A DNA stretch of 64,000 nt. Source: Corynebacterium aquilae DSM 44791 (GTDB taxonomy: Bacteria > Actinomycetota > Actinomycetes > Mycobacteriales > Mycobacteriaceae). Positions 42,153 through 54,636 of the stretch are shown here, piece by piece. Below the pieces are notes generated by a model that was not told where the DNA came from, made no database searches, and was given only the letters and a program-made list of their open reading frames with translations. Location: NCBI RefSeq assembly GCF_001941445.1, contig NZ_CP009245.1:767992-831991 (forward strand), given 5' to 3'. Within the stretch, counting starts at the first letter, position 1; each line of letters opens with the position of its first letter. A program made the position numbers and the translations under genes.

Positions 42153-43364
42153 TTATTTGCGGGGGCGTTTGGTGTTGGCGCGTACGCCCAGCAGGACGTC
42201 TTCCCAGTGGGGGGTGACGGCTTTGCGTTTGGGGGCTTTTTTGGTCGGCTCTGGGTGTTTGAGGAGGCTTTCGCCTTCCAGCAGTGAGTCGTCGTCGCCG
42301 GTGAGGGTGGTGGTGTCTTCGCCGATGACGGGGAGGTCGTCGCGGGTGCGTTCGGTGCTGGTTTCTTCTTCCCCGGTGGTGGGGGCGGTGAGGTCGTCGT
42401 TGACGACGCCGAGGTTGCCGCGGCCGGCGCGGCTGATGGTGCGCACGGGGCGGGCGAAGTCGGGGTCGATGAGGTCGGCGGCGAGGGCGTTGCGGGCGAC
42501 GGCGGTTTCGGGTGATTGTCCGCGGCCGTGGTAGGACCATTCGGCGGTGTTGGTGGACAGTCCGGCTTTCCAGGTGAGGACGACGACCCATTGGTGGGAG
42601 GCGTCGCGGTAGGCGTCCCAGTGGGCGCTGGTCAGGTCGAGGTCGCGGGCGGCGAAGGCGGTGGCGATGACTTCGAACAGGGTCAGTGGGCTGGGGCCGT
42701 CGTCGCGGACGGGGTGGGCCCTTTTGGCCATGTCGGCGATGCGGGCGCGTTCGAGGAGCACAGGGTGTGCGAAGGGCTCGATGCGGGAGCGTGCCACGTC
42801 GGCTTCTTCGGCGACTTCGTCGATGGTTTTGCCGGAGCGGATGCGTTCCTGGATTTCGCGGGGCCGCAGGGTGAGCGGGTTGGAAAGGCCCGGATCGGGG
42901 GTTTGTGCTTCGCGGCGCGGCTGTGCGGCAGGTGCGGACTGCCCGGGGTCTTCGCTGTTGTGGGTGTGCTGGGTATCGCCGGTATCGCCGGTATTGCCGG
43001 TGTCGCTTGCGGTGGCTGTGTCACCGGTGTCGACCGTGTCAACCGAGTCAACCGTGTCGCCGGTGTCGCCGGTGCTGTTTTCGCCTGCGGCGGGGACGGG
43101 GGCGGCTGGGTCGCTGTTAGCGGTATCGGCCCCGGGGTCAACGGCGTCGCGGGTGGCGGAGGAGTCGTCGCGGGCGGAGCTCAACGCGGTGATGGGGGTG
43201 GCGGCTGGGGTGCCGGAGATGAGCGATTCCAGCGCGGCGCGCACCTCGTCGGTGACGGCGAGGAAGAAGTGGTGGGTGTCTTCTGTGCTGTCGTCTCGCT
43301 GGGCCTCACGAAATACCAGCGAGGAGGCGTCGGAGTCATCGGCGATAAGAATGAGCTCTCGCAT
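42153..43364 (-). CDS. sepH: Septation protein SepH
   Basis: A 403-residue SepH (DUF3071), an actinobacterial cell-division protein that stimulates FtsZ assembly. The N-terminal domain (MRELILIADDSDASSLVF) joins a helix-turn-helix unit (RPREIQERIRSGKTIDEVAEEADVARSRIEPFAHPVLLERARIADMAKRA, about residues 168-217). The DUF3071 C-terminal portion then follows, with WVVVLTWKAGLSTNTAEWSYHGRG. The HTH is separated from the N-terminus by an unusual low-complexity insert of TGDT-like repeats at residues 98-131. The basic C-terminal tail ends NTKRPRK. ATG at 43364. Confidence 0.9.
   Translation of the reverse strand: MRELILIADDSDASSLVFREAQRDDSTEDTHHFFLAVTDEVRAALESLISGTPAATPITALSSARDDSSATRDAVDPGADTANSDPAAPVPAAGENSTGDTGDTVDSVDTVDTGDTATASDTGNTGDTGDTQHTHNSEDPGQSAPAAQPRREAQTPDPGLSNPLTLRPREIQERIRSGKTIDEVAEEADVARSRIEPFAHPVLLERARIADMAKRAHPVRDDGPSPLTLFEVIATAFAARDLDLTSAHWDAYRDASHQWVVVLTWKAGLSTNTAEWSYHGRGQSPETAVARNALAADLIDPDFARPVRTISRAGRGNLGVVNDDLTAPTTGEEETSTERTRDDLPVIGEDTTTLTGDDDSLLEGESLLKHPEPTKKAPKRKAVTPHWEDVLLGVRANTKRPRK
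42972..43073 (-). repeat. TGDT/VDT repeat tract inside sepH
   Basis: About 34 residues made of short near-repeats (TGDTGDT, VDTVDTGDT, NTGDTGDT). The DNA shows imperfect repeats of GGTGTCGCC-type units on the plus strand. Such tracts are prone to length change. Confidence 0.75.
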
Positions 43365-43434
43365 AAATGGGTCCTCTTGTTCTCGTGGGAATGCGGCAAC
43401 GCGCCGGGGTGAATAACACCACTGTAACTGACGA

Positions 43435-43477
43435 ACGCGCGGTACCGGGAAGTTTTTCCACTCGGTACCGCGCGTTG
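43435..43477. terminator. Hairpin between serC and sepH
   Basis: A 14-bp perfect inverted repeat (AACGCGCGGTACCG and complement, 15-nt loop) downstream of serC. There is no T run, so termination may be Rho-assisted or the site may have another role. Confidence 0.55.
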
Positions 43478-43529
43478 CGTGCGGGTGGCGGGGAGCACCT
43501 TGGTGTTGGTGTTCCCGGCCGGGGAGGCG

Positions 43530-47019
<3,490 letters not shown>

Positions 47020-47495
47020 GGCCACCGCGCACCCCCACAAAGTGGGGGATAGGCGCCAGTCGCCACGCACACAACGCCCCGCACGTACGTTGCCCTCGCA
47101 CCCCACCAGGTGCCGCAACGCAAACGGCGGGGCGTTGCCCATCACCAGCCAAAAACCACCAACACCCGCCTGGGTCACACCCCCACCACCCGGCACCCCG
47201 CCCGGGGTGCCCCTGGGTAAAAAGGGGCGATTTCTGCTCGGAGTCGCTAGGATAGTGGGGCACAACAGCGCGGCCCTGTGCCGCGCCCAACCATGCACCG
47301 GGGCACGCGAGGTACGAAAAAGTCTTCCCGGCACCACCGCCGAAACCACTTTTTAGGACATCGCCTGCGCACCCATGCGCCCGCCCCACCACCCGCACAC
47401 CCGTGCAGGAACCCGCCCGCCAGGCAGCATCTGCACGCGCCGCGGGCACATGGTTGGATCGCTAACAACTTTTGCTTTATGCACAAGGAGCCACA
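47020..47495 (+). promoter_or_regulatory. Noncoding region between gltA and fkpA
   Basis: About 475 bases. The translations on both strands are low-complexity and unsupported. It presumably holds the end of the gltA transcript and the fkpA promoter (TAGGATAG near 47248-47255 is a -10 candidate), but no strong hairpin with a T run is seen directly after gltA. Confidence 0.4.
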
Positions 47496-47855
47496 ATGGA
47501 AAAGCCCGTCATCGAGGTCCCGCAGGGTCCCAAGCCGGAAGACATCGTCATCAACGACCTGGTCGTCGGAACCGGCAAAGAAGCCACCCCCGGCAGCACC
47601 CTGACCGTCCACTACGTGGGCGTCGACTTTGAAACCGGCGAGCAGTTCGACTCCTCCTGGGACCGCGGCCAAGCCATCGAATTCCCCCTCGACGGCCTCA
47701 TCGCCGGCTGGCAGGAAGGCATCCCCGGCATGAAAGAAGGCGGCCGCCGCCAACTCATCATCCCCCCGGAGGCCGCCTACGGCCCCGCCGGCTTCGGACA
47801 CCCCCTGTCCGGCTGCACCCTGATCTTCGTCATCGACCTGATCGAAGTGCACTAA
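47496..47855 (+). CDS. fkpA: FKBP-type peptidyl-prolyl isomerase
   Basis: A 119-residue cytoplasmic FKBP that catalyses proline isomerisation during folding. The complete single FKBP domain is visible: TLTVHYVGVDFETGEQFDSSWDRGQAIEFPLDG, LIAGWQEGIPGMKEGGRRQLIIPPEAAYGPAG and the closing strand CTLIFVIDLIEV. The ATG at 47496 has AAGGAG 7 bases upstream. There is no signal peptide. The position after gltA is conserved in corynebacteria. Confidence 0.95.
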   Translation: MEKPVIEVPQGPKPEDIVINDLVVGTGKEATPGSTLTVHYVGVDFETGEQFDSSWDRGQAIEFPLDGLIAGWQEGIPGMKEGGRRQLIIPPEAAYGPAGFGHPLSGCTLIFVIDLIEVH

Positions 47856-47871
47856 ACCCCACCCCTTAAAA

Positions 47872-47913
47872 ACAGGCTGTGGCCCCGACCAAACGGTCGA
47901 GGCCACAGCCTGT
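47872..47913. terminator. Bidirectional terminator between fkpA and accDA
   Basis: A 13-bp perfect outer stem (ACAGGCTGTGGCC and complement) plus an inner CGACC/GGTCG stem, between convergent genes. Confidence 0.85.
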
Positions 47914-47948
47914 CACTGTTTTCAAGGGCAACACACGCCCGATGCCCG

Positions 47949-49451
47949 CTAGGCGGGAGAATCCCCCAGCTGCTCATAGTGGCGGAAACGCTGCTCCCGG
48001 CCCACCCGCTGCGGCGCATTATCCAGCTCCCACAAAGTGTGATCGATCGCAGCAATCACCCGCTCCACAAACGCCTCAGGCTCCTCCGCAGCATCCGGGT
48101 TCTCCGGGATCAACGCATCAACAATGCCCGCAGCCCGCAAATCACGCGCCGACACCCCCTGCTCCTCCATCATCTGGGGCGCATGAGTGGTGTCGCGATA
48201 AATAATCGCAGACGCCCCCTCCGGAGGCAGCGGCGACAACCACGCATTCTCAGCAGCCAACACCCGATCACTGGGCAACATCGCCAAGGCGCCACCGCCA
48301 CAGCCCTGACCCAAAATGATCGACACCGTGGGCACATCCACATCCACCAGCTCGCCCAAAGTACGCGCAATAGAGCCCGCCATGCCATTTTCCTCGGCGT
48401 GCTGGCTCAACTCCGCACCCGGCGTATCGATGATGCTGATGAGCGGCAGCTTCAACTCGTGCGCCAGCGCAATACCGCGACGCGCGAAACGCAACGCCGC
48501 CGGCCCCAACTCATCCTCACCATGCGGGGGCTGCGCATGCCGATCCTGGCCAATCAACACCACCGGGCGGTGCCCGATGCGAGTAATCGCCACTGTCACC
48601 GCCGGCCCCACCCGGCCATCGCCAGTACCCGACAGGGCAATCAAATGCTTACTCAGCTTGCCCGTGAGATCCCGCAACCCGGGACGGTCCCTGCGGCGCG
48701 TGATCTCAATGGACTCCCACGCAGAGCGCTGCAGCTCACCGGCATCTTGCGGCCACGGGCCCAAATCATGATCCGGGTGCGTCGGACGCAACACATCCAC
48801 AATCTTGATCACCGCATCCCGCAGCTGGCTAGGATCCAGCACCCCATCAATCACCCCATGGGCAGCCAAGTTCTCACCCGACTGCACCCCCTCGGGCATG
48901 GGGGTGCCGGTGGTCAACTCCACCACGCGCGGGCCTAAGAAGCCCAACAACGCATCCGGCTCCGCAAACGTGAAATGACCCGCAGAACCCCAGGAGGCCA
49001 TCACCCCACCGGTGGTGGGATTGCGCAAGTACACCAAAAACGGCAAGTGGGCGTCCTTGTGGCGATACACCGCGGTCGTAATAGAGACCATCAGCGCAAA
49101 AGCCGGGGTGCCCTCCTGCATGCGGGTGCCACCAGAAGACGGCGAAATCAGCAACGGCAACTGCTCTTGGGTGGCCCGATGAATACCAGCAATGATCCGG
49201 CGGGCCGTGGCCGCCCCAATCGAACCGCCCAAGAAACCAAACTCGCTGAGCACAAACGCCACGCGGGTGCCCTTCACGGTGCCCTCGCCGGTAATCACCG
49301 ACTCGTCCACCCCGGACTTCTCCCGGGCCCGCGCCAGCGACGCCCGGTAATCCTCAGAAATGTCCCCATACTCCGGGGGAGTATCCCAACTGATGAAGCT
49401 GTCGGGGTCGAGAACCTGGTCAATAAGGTCATGTGCGGATGTGCGACTCAT
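47949..49451 (-). CDS. accDA: Fused carboxyltransferase (AccD-AccA type) of acyl-CoA carboxylase
   Basis: A 500-residue fusion of the two carboxyltransferase halves that transfer CO2 from biotin to acetyl-CoA. The N-terminal half is AccD-like (GVDESVITGEGTVKGTRVAFVLSEFGFLGGSIG, PLLISPSSGGTRMQEG, YLRNPTTGGVMASWGSAGHFTFAEPDALLGFLGPRVV). The C-terminal half is AccA-like (RIGHRPVVLIGQDRH, LPLISIIDTPGAELSQHAEENGMAGSIARTL, ILGQGCGGGALAMLPSDRVLAAENAWLSPLPPEGASAI). There is no zinc finger at the N-terminus. A biotin-carrying subunit is not in this window. Starts with ATG at 49451. The gene ends at a bidirectional terminator shared with fkpA. Confidence 0.92.
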   Translation of the reverse strand: MSRTSAHDLIDQVLDPDSFISWDTPPEYGDISEDYRASLARAREKSGVDESVITGEGTVKGTRVAFVLSEFGFLGGSIGAATARRIIAGIHRATQEQLPLLISPSSGGTRMQEGTPAFALMVSITTAVYRHKDAHLPFLVYLRNPTTGGVMASWGSAGHFTFAEPDALLGFLGPRVVELTTGTPMPEGVQSGENLAAHGVIDGVLDPSQLRDAVIKIVDVLRPTHPDHDLGPWPQDAGELQRSAWESIEITRRRDRPGLRDLTGKLSKHLIALSGTGDGRVGPAVTVAITRIGHRPVVLIGQDRHAQPPHGEDELGPAALRFARRGIALAHELKLPLISIIDTPGAELSQHAEENGMAGSIARTLGELVDVDVPTVSIILGQGCGGGALAMLPSDRVLAAENAWLSPLPPEGASAIIYRDTTHAPQMMEEQGVSARDLRAAGIVDALIPENPDAAEEPEAFVERVIAAIDHTLWELDNAPQRVGREQRFRHYEQLGDSPA

Positions 49452-49599
49452 GACACAACACGGTAGCCCCGGTGTCGAAACCTGTCCGGAAAATCACCCA
49501 AAAACACCCCCACCACCCCCACCGCTGCCGGCCCCACACCACCCCAACCCTTCACGCCCCGCCCGTGGCCCCTGCACAACACGGCCCGGAAGTGTTTCA

Positions 49600-50442
49600 A
49601 TGGTGGGTATGACGAAGATGCTGACGCTCAACGACTCGACCCCCATGCCGCAACTCGGCTTCGGGGTGTGGGAACTCACCGGCGATGTCGCCTATAACTC
49701 TGTCCGTCGCGCCATCGAGGTCGGCTACCGCCACATCGACACCGCCTCCCTGTACAAGAACGAAACCGAGGTCGGCCGCGCCATCAACGATGCCGTAGCC
49801 GCCGGCGACGTCACCCGCGACGAACTGTTCGTCACCACCAAACTGTGGAACGACCAGCACCACGAACCGGAAGTCGGCTACCAGCAATCCCTGGAACGCC
49901 TCGGCCTCGACTACGTCGACCTCTACCTTTTGCACTGGCCCTGCCCGGCCCAGCGCTCCATGGTCAAAGCCTTCGACGGTATGGCCAAAATGCAGGGCTA
50001 CGGCACCGTGCAATCCATCGGCGTGGCCAACTTCTACCCCGAGGCCCTCGACGAACTGATCACCCGCTGCGGAATCGTGCCGGTGGTCAACCAAGTCGAG
50101 CTCCACCCCGGCTTCTCCCAAAGCGACATCCGCGCCGCCGACGCGGAGCGCGACATCGTCACCCAGGCGTGGTCCCCGCTGGGCCGTGGCAGCATCCTGG
50201 ACAACCCCGTCCTCGTCGACATCGCCCGGGAACTCGACGCCACCCCCGCACAGGTCTGCATCGCTTTTGTGCTCGGCCTGGGGCTGTGCGCCCTGCCCCG
50301 CAGCAGCAACCCGGAGCGCATCGAGGAAAACTTCCGCGCCCAATCCCTGGTGCTCAGCGAGGAGCAAATGTCCCGCATCCTCGCCCTCGATAGTGACGAA
50401 AATCGCATTGGTCCCGACCCGCGCGTCTGGCCCGAAAGCTAG
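49600..50442 (+). CDS. Aldo/keto reductase (AKR5-like)
   Basis: A 280-residue NADPH-dependent aldo/keto reductase of the 2,5-diketo-gluconate reductase type. The catalytic tetrad is intact: Asp47 (HIDTA), Tyr52 (SLYKNE), Lys81 (TTKLW) and His112 (LLHWP). The cofactor-binding part shows PVVNQVELHPGF, TQAWSPLGRG and ALPRSSNPERIEENF. ATG at 49600 is preceded by GGAAG 7 bases upstream; ATG at 49609 is equally possible. It is divergent from accDA with about 150 bases between. The physiological substrate is unknown. Confidence 0.9.
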   Translation: MVGMTKMLTLNDSTPMPQLGFGVWELTGDVAYNSVRRAIEVGYRHIDTASLYKNETEVGRAINDAVAAGDVTRDELFVTTKLWNDQHHEPEVGYQQSLERLGLDYVDLYLLHWPCPAQRSMVKAFDGMAKMQGYGTVQSIGVANFYPEALDELITRCGIVPVVNQVELHPGFSQSDIRAADAERDIVTQAWSPLGRGSILDNPVLVDIARELDATPAQVCIAFVLGLGLCALPRSSNPERIEENFRAQSLVLSEEQMSRILALDSDENRIGPDPRVWPES

Positions 50443-50684
50443 GATCACAAACATACCCCGGCGACAACCGACAACACTGCCGAACCGGCACCCAGCACGG
50501 TTGACAGCTCGCGGGCGTTTCCCCACCTTCAGCGGTGGCGGGCGCGCCCGCGTTTGCCTATCTGCCCACCTGTGAGTACCCCGCAGTATTCGCGGTGCCG
50601 GGGAAGACCACACCCACCAGCCCCTGTCAGCGCTCGCGCTGGCCCAGCCGAATCAGAAGACACCACAAAGGGGGATCTGCGCAC

Positions 50685-51500
50685 ATGACCGGCCAGGATC
50701 TGCACGCACAACTTCACGACACCTTGCGCGCCCACACCTCCGAGGTGCTGCGCCTCGAGGTCGACCGCCACGTCCTCATCGCCACTATCACCCGGGAACA
50801 CAAGCGCAACGCCCTCGATGAGCACACCTGCAATGAGATCGCTGCCGTGCTCAATGACATTGCGGCCGTCGATGAACAGCAGCCCGTCGACCCGCCCATC
50901 CGGGCGGTGCTGATCCGGGGCGAGGGCAGTGCTTTTTGTGCCGGCGCAGACCTGTCGGGCTCCGTATACGGCGACACCTTTCACGCCGCACTGCATGGCA
51001 TGCTGCAGTCGATCATCTCCTTCCCCTACCCGGTCATCGCGGACGTGCAGGGGCCTGCGGTGGGGGCGGGCACCCAGCTGAGCTTGGCCTGCGATTTGCG
51101 GGTTGTGGGCCCGGCAGGCTGGTTCATGGTGCCGCCCGCCAAGCTGGGTTTTGCCCTCGACAACTGGACGCTGCGCCGCACCGAGCACCTCGTCGGCGGC
51201 GGTTATGCCCGCACCATCATGCTCGCCGGGATGAAAGTCGACCAGGAAAAAGCCCTCGTCAGTGGGTTTGCCTCCAGCGGTGGGGATAGTGCTGCGGCGC
51301 TCGAATTCGCCCACCAGGTGGCCGGTGGTGCCCCGCTGTCTGTCAAGCACCTCAAAGACGTGTTGAACGACGCCGGCTACGGCTTCGAACTGACCGCCAA
51401 ACAGCAGGCCGCCTACGAGCAGTGTTGGGCCAGCCAAGATGCCCAGGAAGCACGCACCGCGCGCGCCGAAAAACGCGCCCCGCACTTCCGCGGGCACTAA
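50685..51500 (+). CDS. Enoyl-CoA hydratase/isomerase family protein
   Basis: A 271-residue crotonase-fold protein. The CoA and oxyanion-hole segments are visible as ITREHKRNALDEHTCNEI, GEGSAFCAGADLSGSVYG and VIADVQGPAVGAGTQLSLACDLRVVG. The usual catalytic glutamate position reads VPPAKLGFALDNWTLRR, so the first Glu is replaced and the second is uncertain. The reaction may therefore not be classical hydration. ATG at 50685 has AAAGGGGG 8-10 bases upstream. It stands alone between the reductase and the P-type ATPase. Confidence 0.88.
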   Translation: MTGQDLHAQLHDTLRAHTSEVLRLEVDRHVLIATITREHKRNALDEHTCNEIAAVLNDIAAVDEQQPVDPPIRAVLIRGEGSAFCAGADLSGSVYGDTFHAALHGMLQSIISFPYPVIADVQGPAVGAGTQLSLACDLRVVGPAGWFMVPPAKLGFALDNWTLRRTEHLVGGGYARTIMLAGMKVDQEKALVSGFASSGGDSAAALEFAHQVAGGAPLSVKHLKDVLNDAGYGFELTAKQQAAYEQCWASQDAQEARTARAEKRAPHFRGH

Positions 51501-51620
51501 ACCCCCAAACAGCGCACCCCACCCGCACCCCGGGCCGATAGGCCACGGTGGCGCGGGTGGTTTTTCTTCTCGCATCTGCCCCGGTGGGGGATAAGCGGGG
51601 ATCTTTTAAGATAAGTGGGT

Positions 51621-54056
51621 ATGACCGTTGTTCACGAGTTGACGCTTCGCACCACCACGGCCCCCAGCGGGCTTGACCCCCAAGACGTCGACGAACGGGT
51701 GCGCCGCGGCGAAGCCAACGAAACCACCCGAACAACGGGACGCACCACCGCAGACATCATCCGCAGCAACCTGCTGACCCGCATCAACGCCATCCTGGGC
51801 GTGCTGTTTGCCTGCGTTATCTTCACCGGATCCATCGTCAACGGCGCCTTCGGCCTGCTGATTATCGCCAACTCCGCCATCGGCATCATTCAGGAACTGC
51901 GCGCCAAAAGAACCCTCGATAAGCTCAGCATCCTCGCGGAAGCCCCGGCCACAGCAATCCGGGGCGGCAGGCCCCAAAAAATCCCCCAGCACGAACTAGT
52001 CCTTGATGATCTGGTGTCGGTGAGCGCAGGCGACCAGATCGTGGTTGATGGGGTGGTCCGACACGTCACGGGTCTCGATGTGGACGAGTCGATGCTCACG
52101 GGCGAATCCCTCCCGGTGCACAAATACCCGGGCGATACCGTACTGTCCGGCTCCTTCGTCACCGCAGGCTCCGGCGTGTACCAGGCTGTCGCCGTCGGAC
52201 GTGACTCCTACCAGTCGAAACTGGTGGAAGAAGCCGGCGCTTTCAGCCTGACAGACTCCGAGCTGATGAAAGGCATCGACAAGATCCTGCGGGTCATCAC
52301 CTTCCTGCTCATCCCCGTCGGTCTCCTCACCATCTGGGTGCAGCTGACGGAAACCGGGGCAGAACTCAACCGCGCCATCCTGGCGATGGTGGCGGCACTA
52401 GTGCCGATGGTGCCCGAAGGATTGGTGTTGATGACCTCGGTGGCATTTGCCGTCGGGGTGGTGCGCCTAGGCAAACGCCAAGCGCTCGTCAATGAACTGC
52501 CCGCCATCGAAGGGCTCGCCCGCGTCGATGTGGTGTGCGCCGACAAAACCGGAACCCTGACCGAAAACCGCATGGTCATGACAGGTATTGAATGCGCGGA
52601 CGGAGTGGAAGAACCCCTCATCGCGGCCGCCCTGGATGCGGTAGCCCGCGCCGATGACGCCCCCAACGACACGATGCGCGCGATTGCCGAAGCACTCAGC
52701 CACCGCCAGCAAGAACACTCTTACCAGGCCCAATGCGTGCGCCCCTTTGATGCGGCGGTGAAATTTTCCACCTGGCAGCTATCCGCCGAACACCACCAAG
52801 AAGATCTATTTGTTCTCGGCGCCCCCGACGTTGTGCTCGGCCCAGGAGCCCTGGCCACAACCGCCAACACCCTGGCCGCCAAAGGCCTGCGCGTGCTGGC
52901 CTGCGGTGCTGTGCGGTCGGATAACGCCCTGGCGCAAGCCAACGGGGCGGTGCCCGACGACGCAGTCGTGGACCAGCCCTGGGGACTCGTCGTGGTAGAA
53001 CAAGCGATCCGCCCCGAAGCGCCCGCCACGGTGGAGTACTTCCAACGCCAAGGCGTGGAAGTCAAAATCATCTCCGGAGACAACGCCACCAGCGTCGGCG
53101 CGGTCGCCCGCGCGGTGGGAGTAACCGGAGAAGTCGTCGATGCCCGCGATTTGCCCCGCTGGGAAGACGACCCACAAGCCTTCGGTGAGGTGGTCGCCCG
53201 CGCCCGCGTTTTCGGCCGGGTCACCCCAGAACAAAAACGCGACATGGTGCGCGCCCTGCACCGCCGCGGACGCACCGTCGCGATGACCGGCGACGGCATC
53301 AACGATGTGCTCGCCCTCAAAGAAGCCGCCATCGGTGTTGCCATGGGATCCGGGGCCGCAGCCACCCGCTCCGTCGCGCAACTGGTCCTGCTGGATAACT
53401 CCTTTGCCACGCTGCCCGAAGTCGTGCGCGAAGGCCGCCGAGTGATCGGCAACATCGAACGCGTCGCCAACCTCTTTCTCACCAAAACTGTTTACTCGAT
53501 TGTGCTGGCGCTGGTGGTTGGCCTAGCCACCATGAACTTTCCCTTCCAACCCATCCACGTCACCGTGGCGGGCTGGTTCACCATCGGTATCCCCGGATTC
53601 ATCCTCTCGCTAGCGCCGAACGCGGAGCGCGCCCAACCAGGGTTTGCGCGCCGGGTGTTGCGCTTGGCGATTCCTTCGGGCGTGATTATTGGTGCCCTAA
53701 CCGTGGCGTTGTGGCTGTGGATTAATCCGGGTGCAACGGCTTCGGAACAGGCGCTGACCCAAGCCTCCACGGCGGCGTTTGCTGCGCTGATCATCATGGG
53801 GGTGTGGGTGCTGGGCGTGGTGGCCCGCCCATGGAATGCGTGGCGGGCATCTTTGGTGTTGGCATGCGCGGGCGCCTACGTGCTGATCTTTACCTATCCG
53901 CCGCTAGCGACCTTTTTGAAGCTGGACGCCACCAATGCCGTGCTGATGCTCAAGGGGATTACGGCCGGCCTGGTGGGTGCTGGCTGTATTGAGGCGACGT
54001 GGTGGATTGGCCGGGTGGTGGGGGCTTTGCGAGTCCGCAACGCTGCGAAGAAATAG
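51621..54056 (+). CDS. CtpE-like P-type cation-transporting ATPase
   Basis: An 811-residue P-type ATPase most like mycobacterial CtpE, a calcium importer. The actuator loop is LTGES, the phosphorylation site is DKTGTLTEN, the membrane-4 signature is MVPEGL, and the hinge is MTGDGINDVLALKEA. There are about ten membrane segments and no N-terminal metal-binding domain. ATG at 51621: TAAGAT at 51607-51612 is a -10 candidate 8 bases upstream, so the mRNA may be leaderless. The carried ion is inferred; calcium is the best guess. Confidence 0.9.
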   Translation: MTVVHELTLRTTTAPSGLDPQDVDERVRRGEANETTRTTGRTTADIIRSNLLTRINAILGVLFACVIFTGSIVNGAFGLLIIANSAIGIIQELRAKRTLDKLSILAEAPATAIRGGRPQKIPQHELVLDDLVSVSAGDQIVVDGVVRHVTGLDVDESMLTGESLPVHKYPGDTVLSGSFVTAGSGVYQAVAVGRDSYQSKLVEEAGAFSLTDSELMKGIDKILRVITFLLIPVGLLTIWVQLTETGAELNRAILAMVAALVPMVPEGLVLMTSVAFAVGVVRLGKRQALVNELPAIEGLARVDVVCADKTGTLTENRMVMTGIECADGVEEPLIAAALDAVARADDAPNDTMRAIAEALSHRQQEHSYQAQCVRPFDAAVKFSTWQLSAEHHQEDLFVLGAPDVVLGPGALATTANTLAAKGLRVLACGAVRSDNALAQANGAVPDDAVVDQPWGLVVVEQAIRPEAPATVEYFQRQGVEVKIISGDNATSVGAVARAVGVTGEVVDARDLPRWEDDPQAFGEVVARARVFGRVTPEQKRDMVRALHRRGRTVAMTGDGINDVLALKEAAIGVAMGSGAAATRSVAQLVLLDNSFATLPEVVREGRRVIGNIERVANLFLTKTVYSIVLALVVGLATMNFPFQPIHVTVAGWFTIGIPGFILSLAPNAERAQPGFARRVLRLAIPSGVIIGALTVALWLWINPGATASEQALTQASTAAFAALIIMGVWVLGVVARPWNAWRASLVLACAGAYVLIFTYPPLATFLKLDATNAVLMLKGITAGLVGAGCIEATWWIGRVVGALRVRNAAKK

Positions 54057-54254
54057 TGGCAAAGCGGGGGATCTTTTGGGGCGGGGCAATATATGATGTC
54101 TCGCCCCGCGATAGGGATGAGGGGGCTGGGGTTCGCCGACGGTGGTGTTTGTGGGGCGGTGGGTGGCGTGGTGGGGGAGTAATGCGGCCCATCTCTAGCC
54201 CTTTCGGGGGACTGTTTGATGGCTATGCACGCATTAACAATTGCAATGTGCAGC

Positions 54255-54265
54255 TTTGCAAAGTT
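54255..54265 (-). promoter_or_regulatory. Candidate RamB binding site
   Basis: On the minus strand this reads AACTTTGCAAA, an exact match to the core of the C. glutamicum RamB consensus. RamB represses acetate-metabolism genes, and mctC is a known RamA/RamB target in C. glutamicum. A second TTTGCAA follows directly (54264-54270). Confidence 0.6.
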
Positions 54266-54383
54266 TGCAAGTAGCGAAAATGAGATAAAACGGGGGTGAA
54301 ACAGGGGAGGGGATTTTTCCAGGCTGGCCGATTTTCGGGGGTGATTTGCGAAAGCTTCGAAGAAAACTTTCGGCAAGTATTTA

Positions 54384-54397
54384 CACATTGCAATGTG
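54384..54397. promoter_or_regulatory. 14-bp perfect palindrome upstream of mctB copy 2
   Basis: CACATTGCAATGTG. The half TTGCAATGTG recurs at 54241-54250, 143 bases upstream. This is not the GlxR consensus (TGTGA-N6-TCACA), since the half-sites face the other way. It may be the site of an unknown dimeric regulator. Confidence 0.4.
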
Positions 54398-54636
54398 AGC
54401 TATGTAACTTTCATAACACAGCGGTTGTTTATGACTAGCGCCACAGTCTTGCGGCCAATCCCTCCTCCTTCACATCAGCGGAGGGTGCAGGTCACAACAC
54501 CGGAGGCGAACCGATGGGCCACCACCGCCAGGAACATCCTGGGCTGCAAGCGCGCCACTCGGCACAGTTTCCCGGCACCGCTGGTCAAAACACCCATCCC
54601 TACCGTGACGTTTTAAGAAAGTGAGTTGAGCTACAC

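Larger units (their letters stand above)
54057..54636 (+). promoter_or_regulatory. Upstream regulatory region of mctBC copy 2
   Basis: About 580 bases with no supportable gene. It contains a RamB-type site (TTTGCAAAGTT at 54255-54265) and a 14-bp palindrome at 54384-54397. It presumably carries the mctB promoter. The ORF of about 106 codons reading across it is unsupported. Confidence 0.6.

Noticed and set aside
54296..54616. 106-codon frame upstream of mctB copy 2
   Set aside because: It runs through the palindrome in the presumed promoter region, lacks a ribosome binding site and resembles no family.
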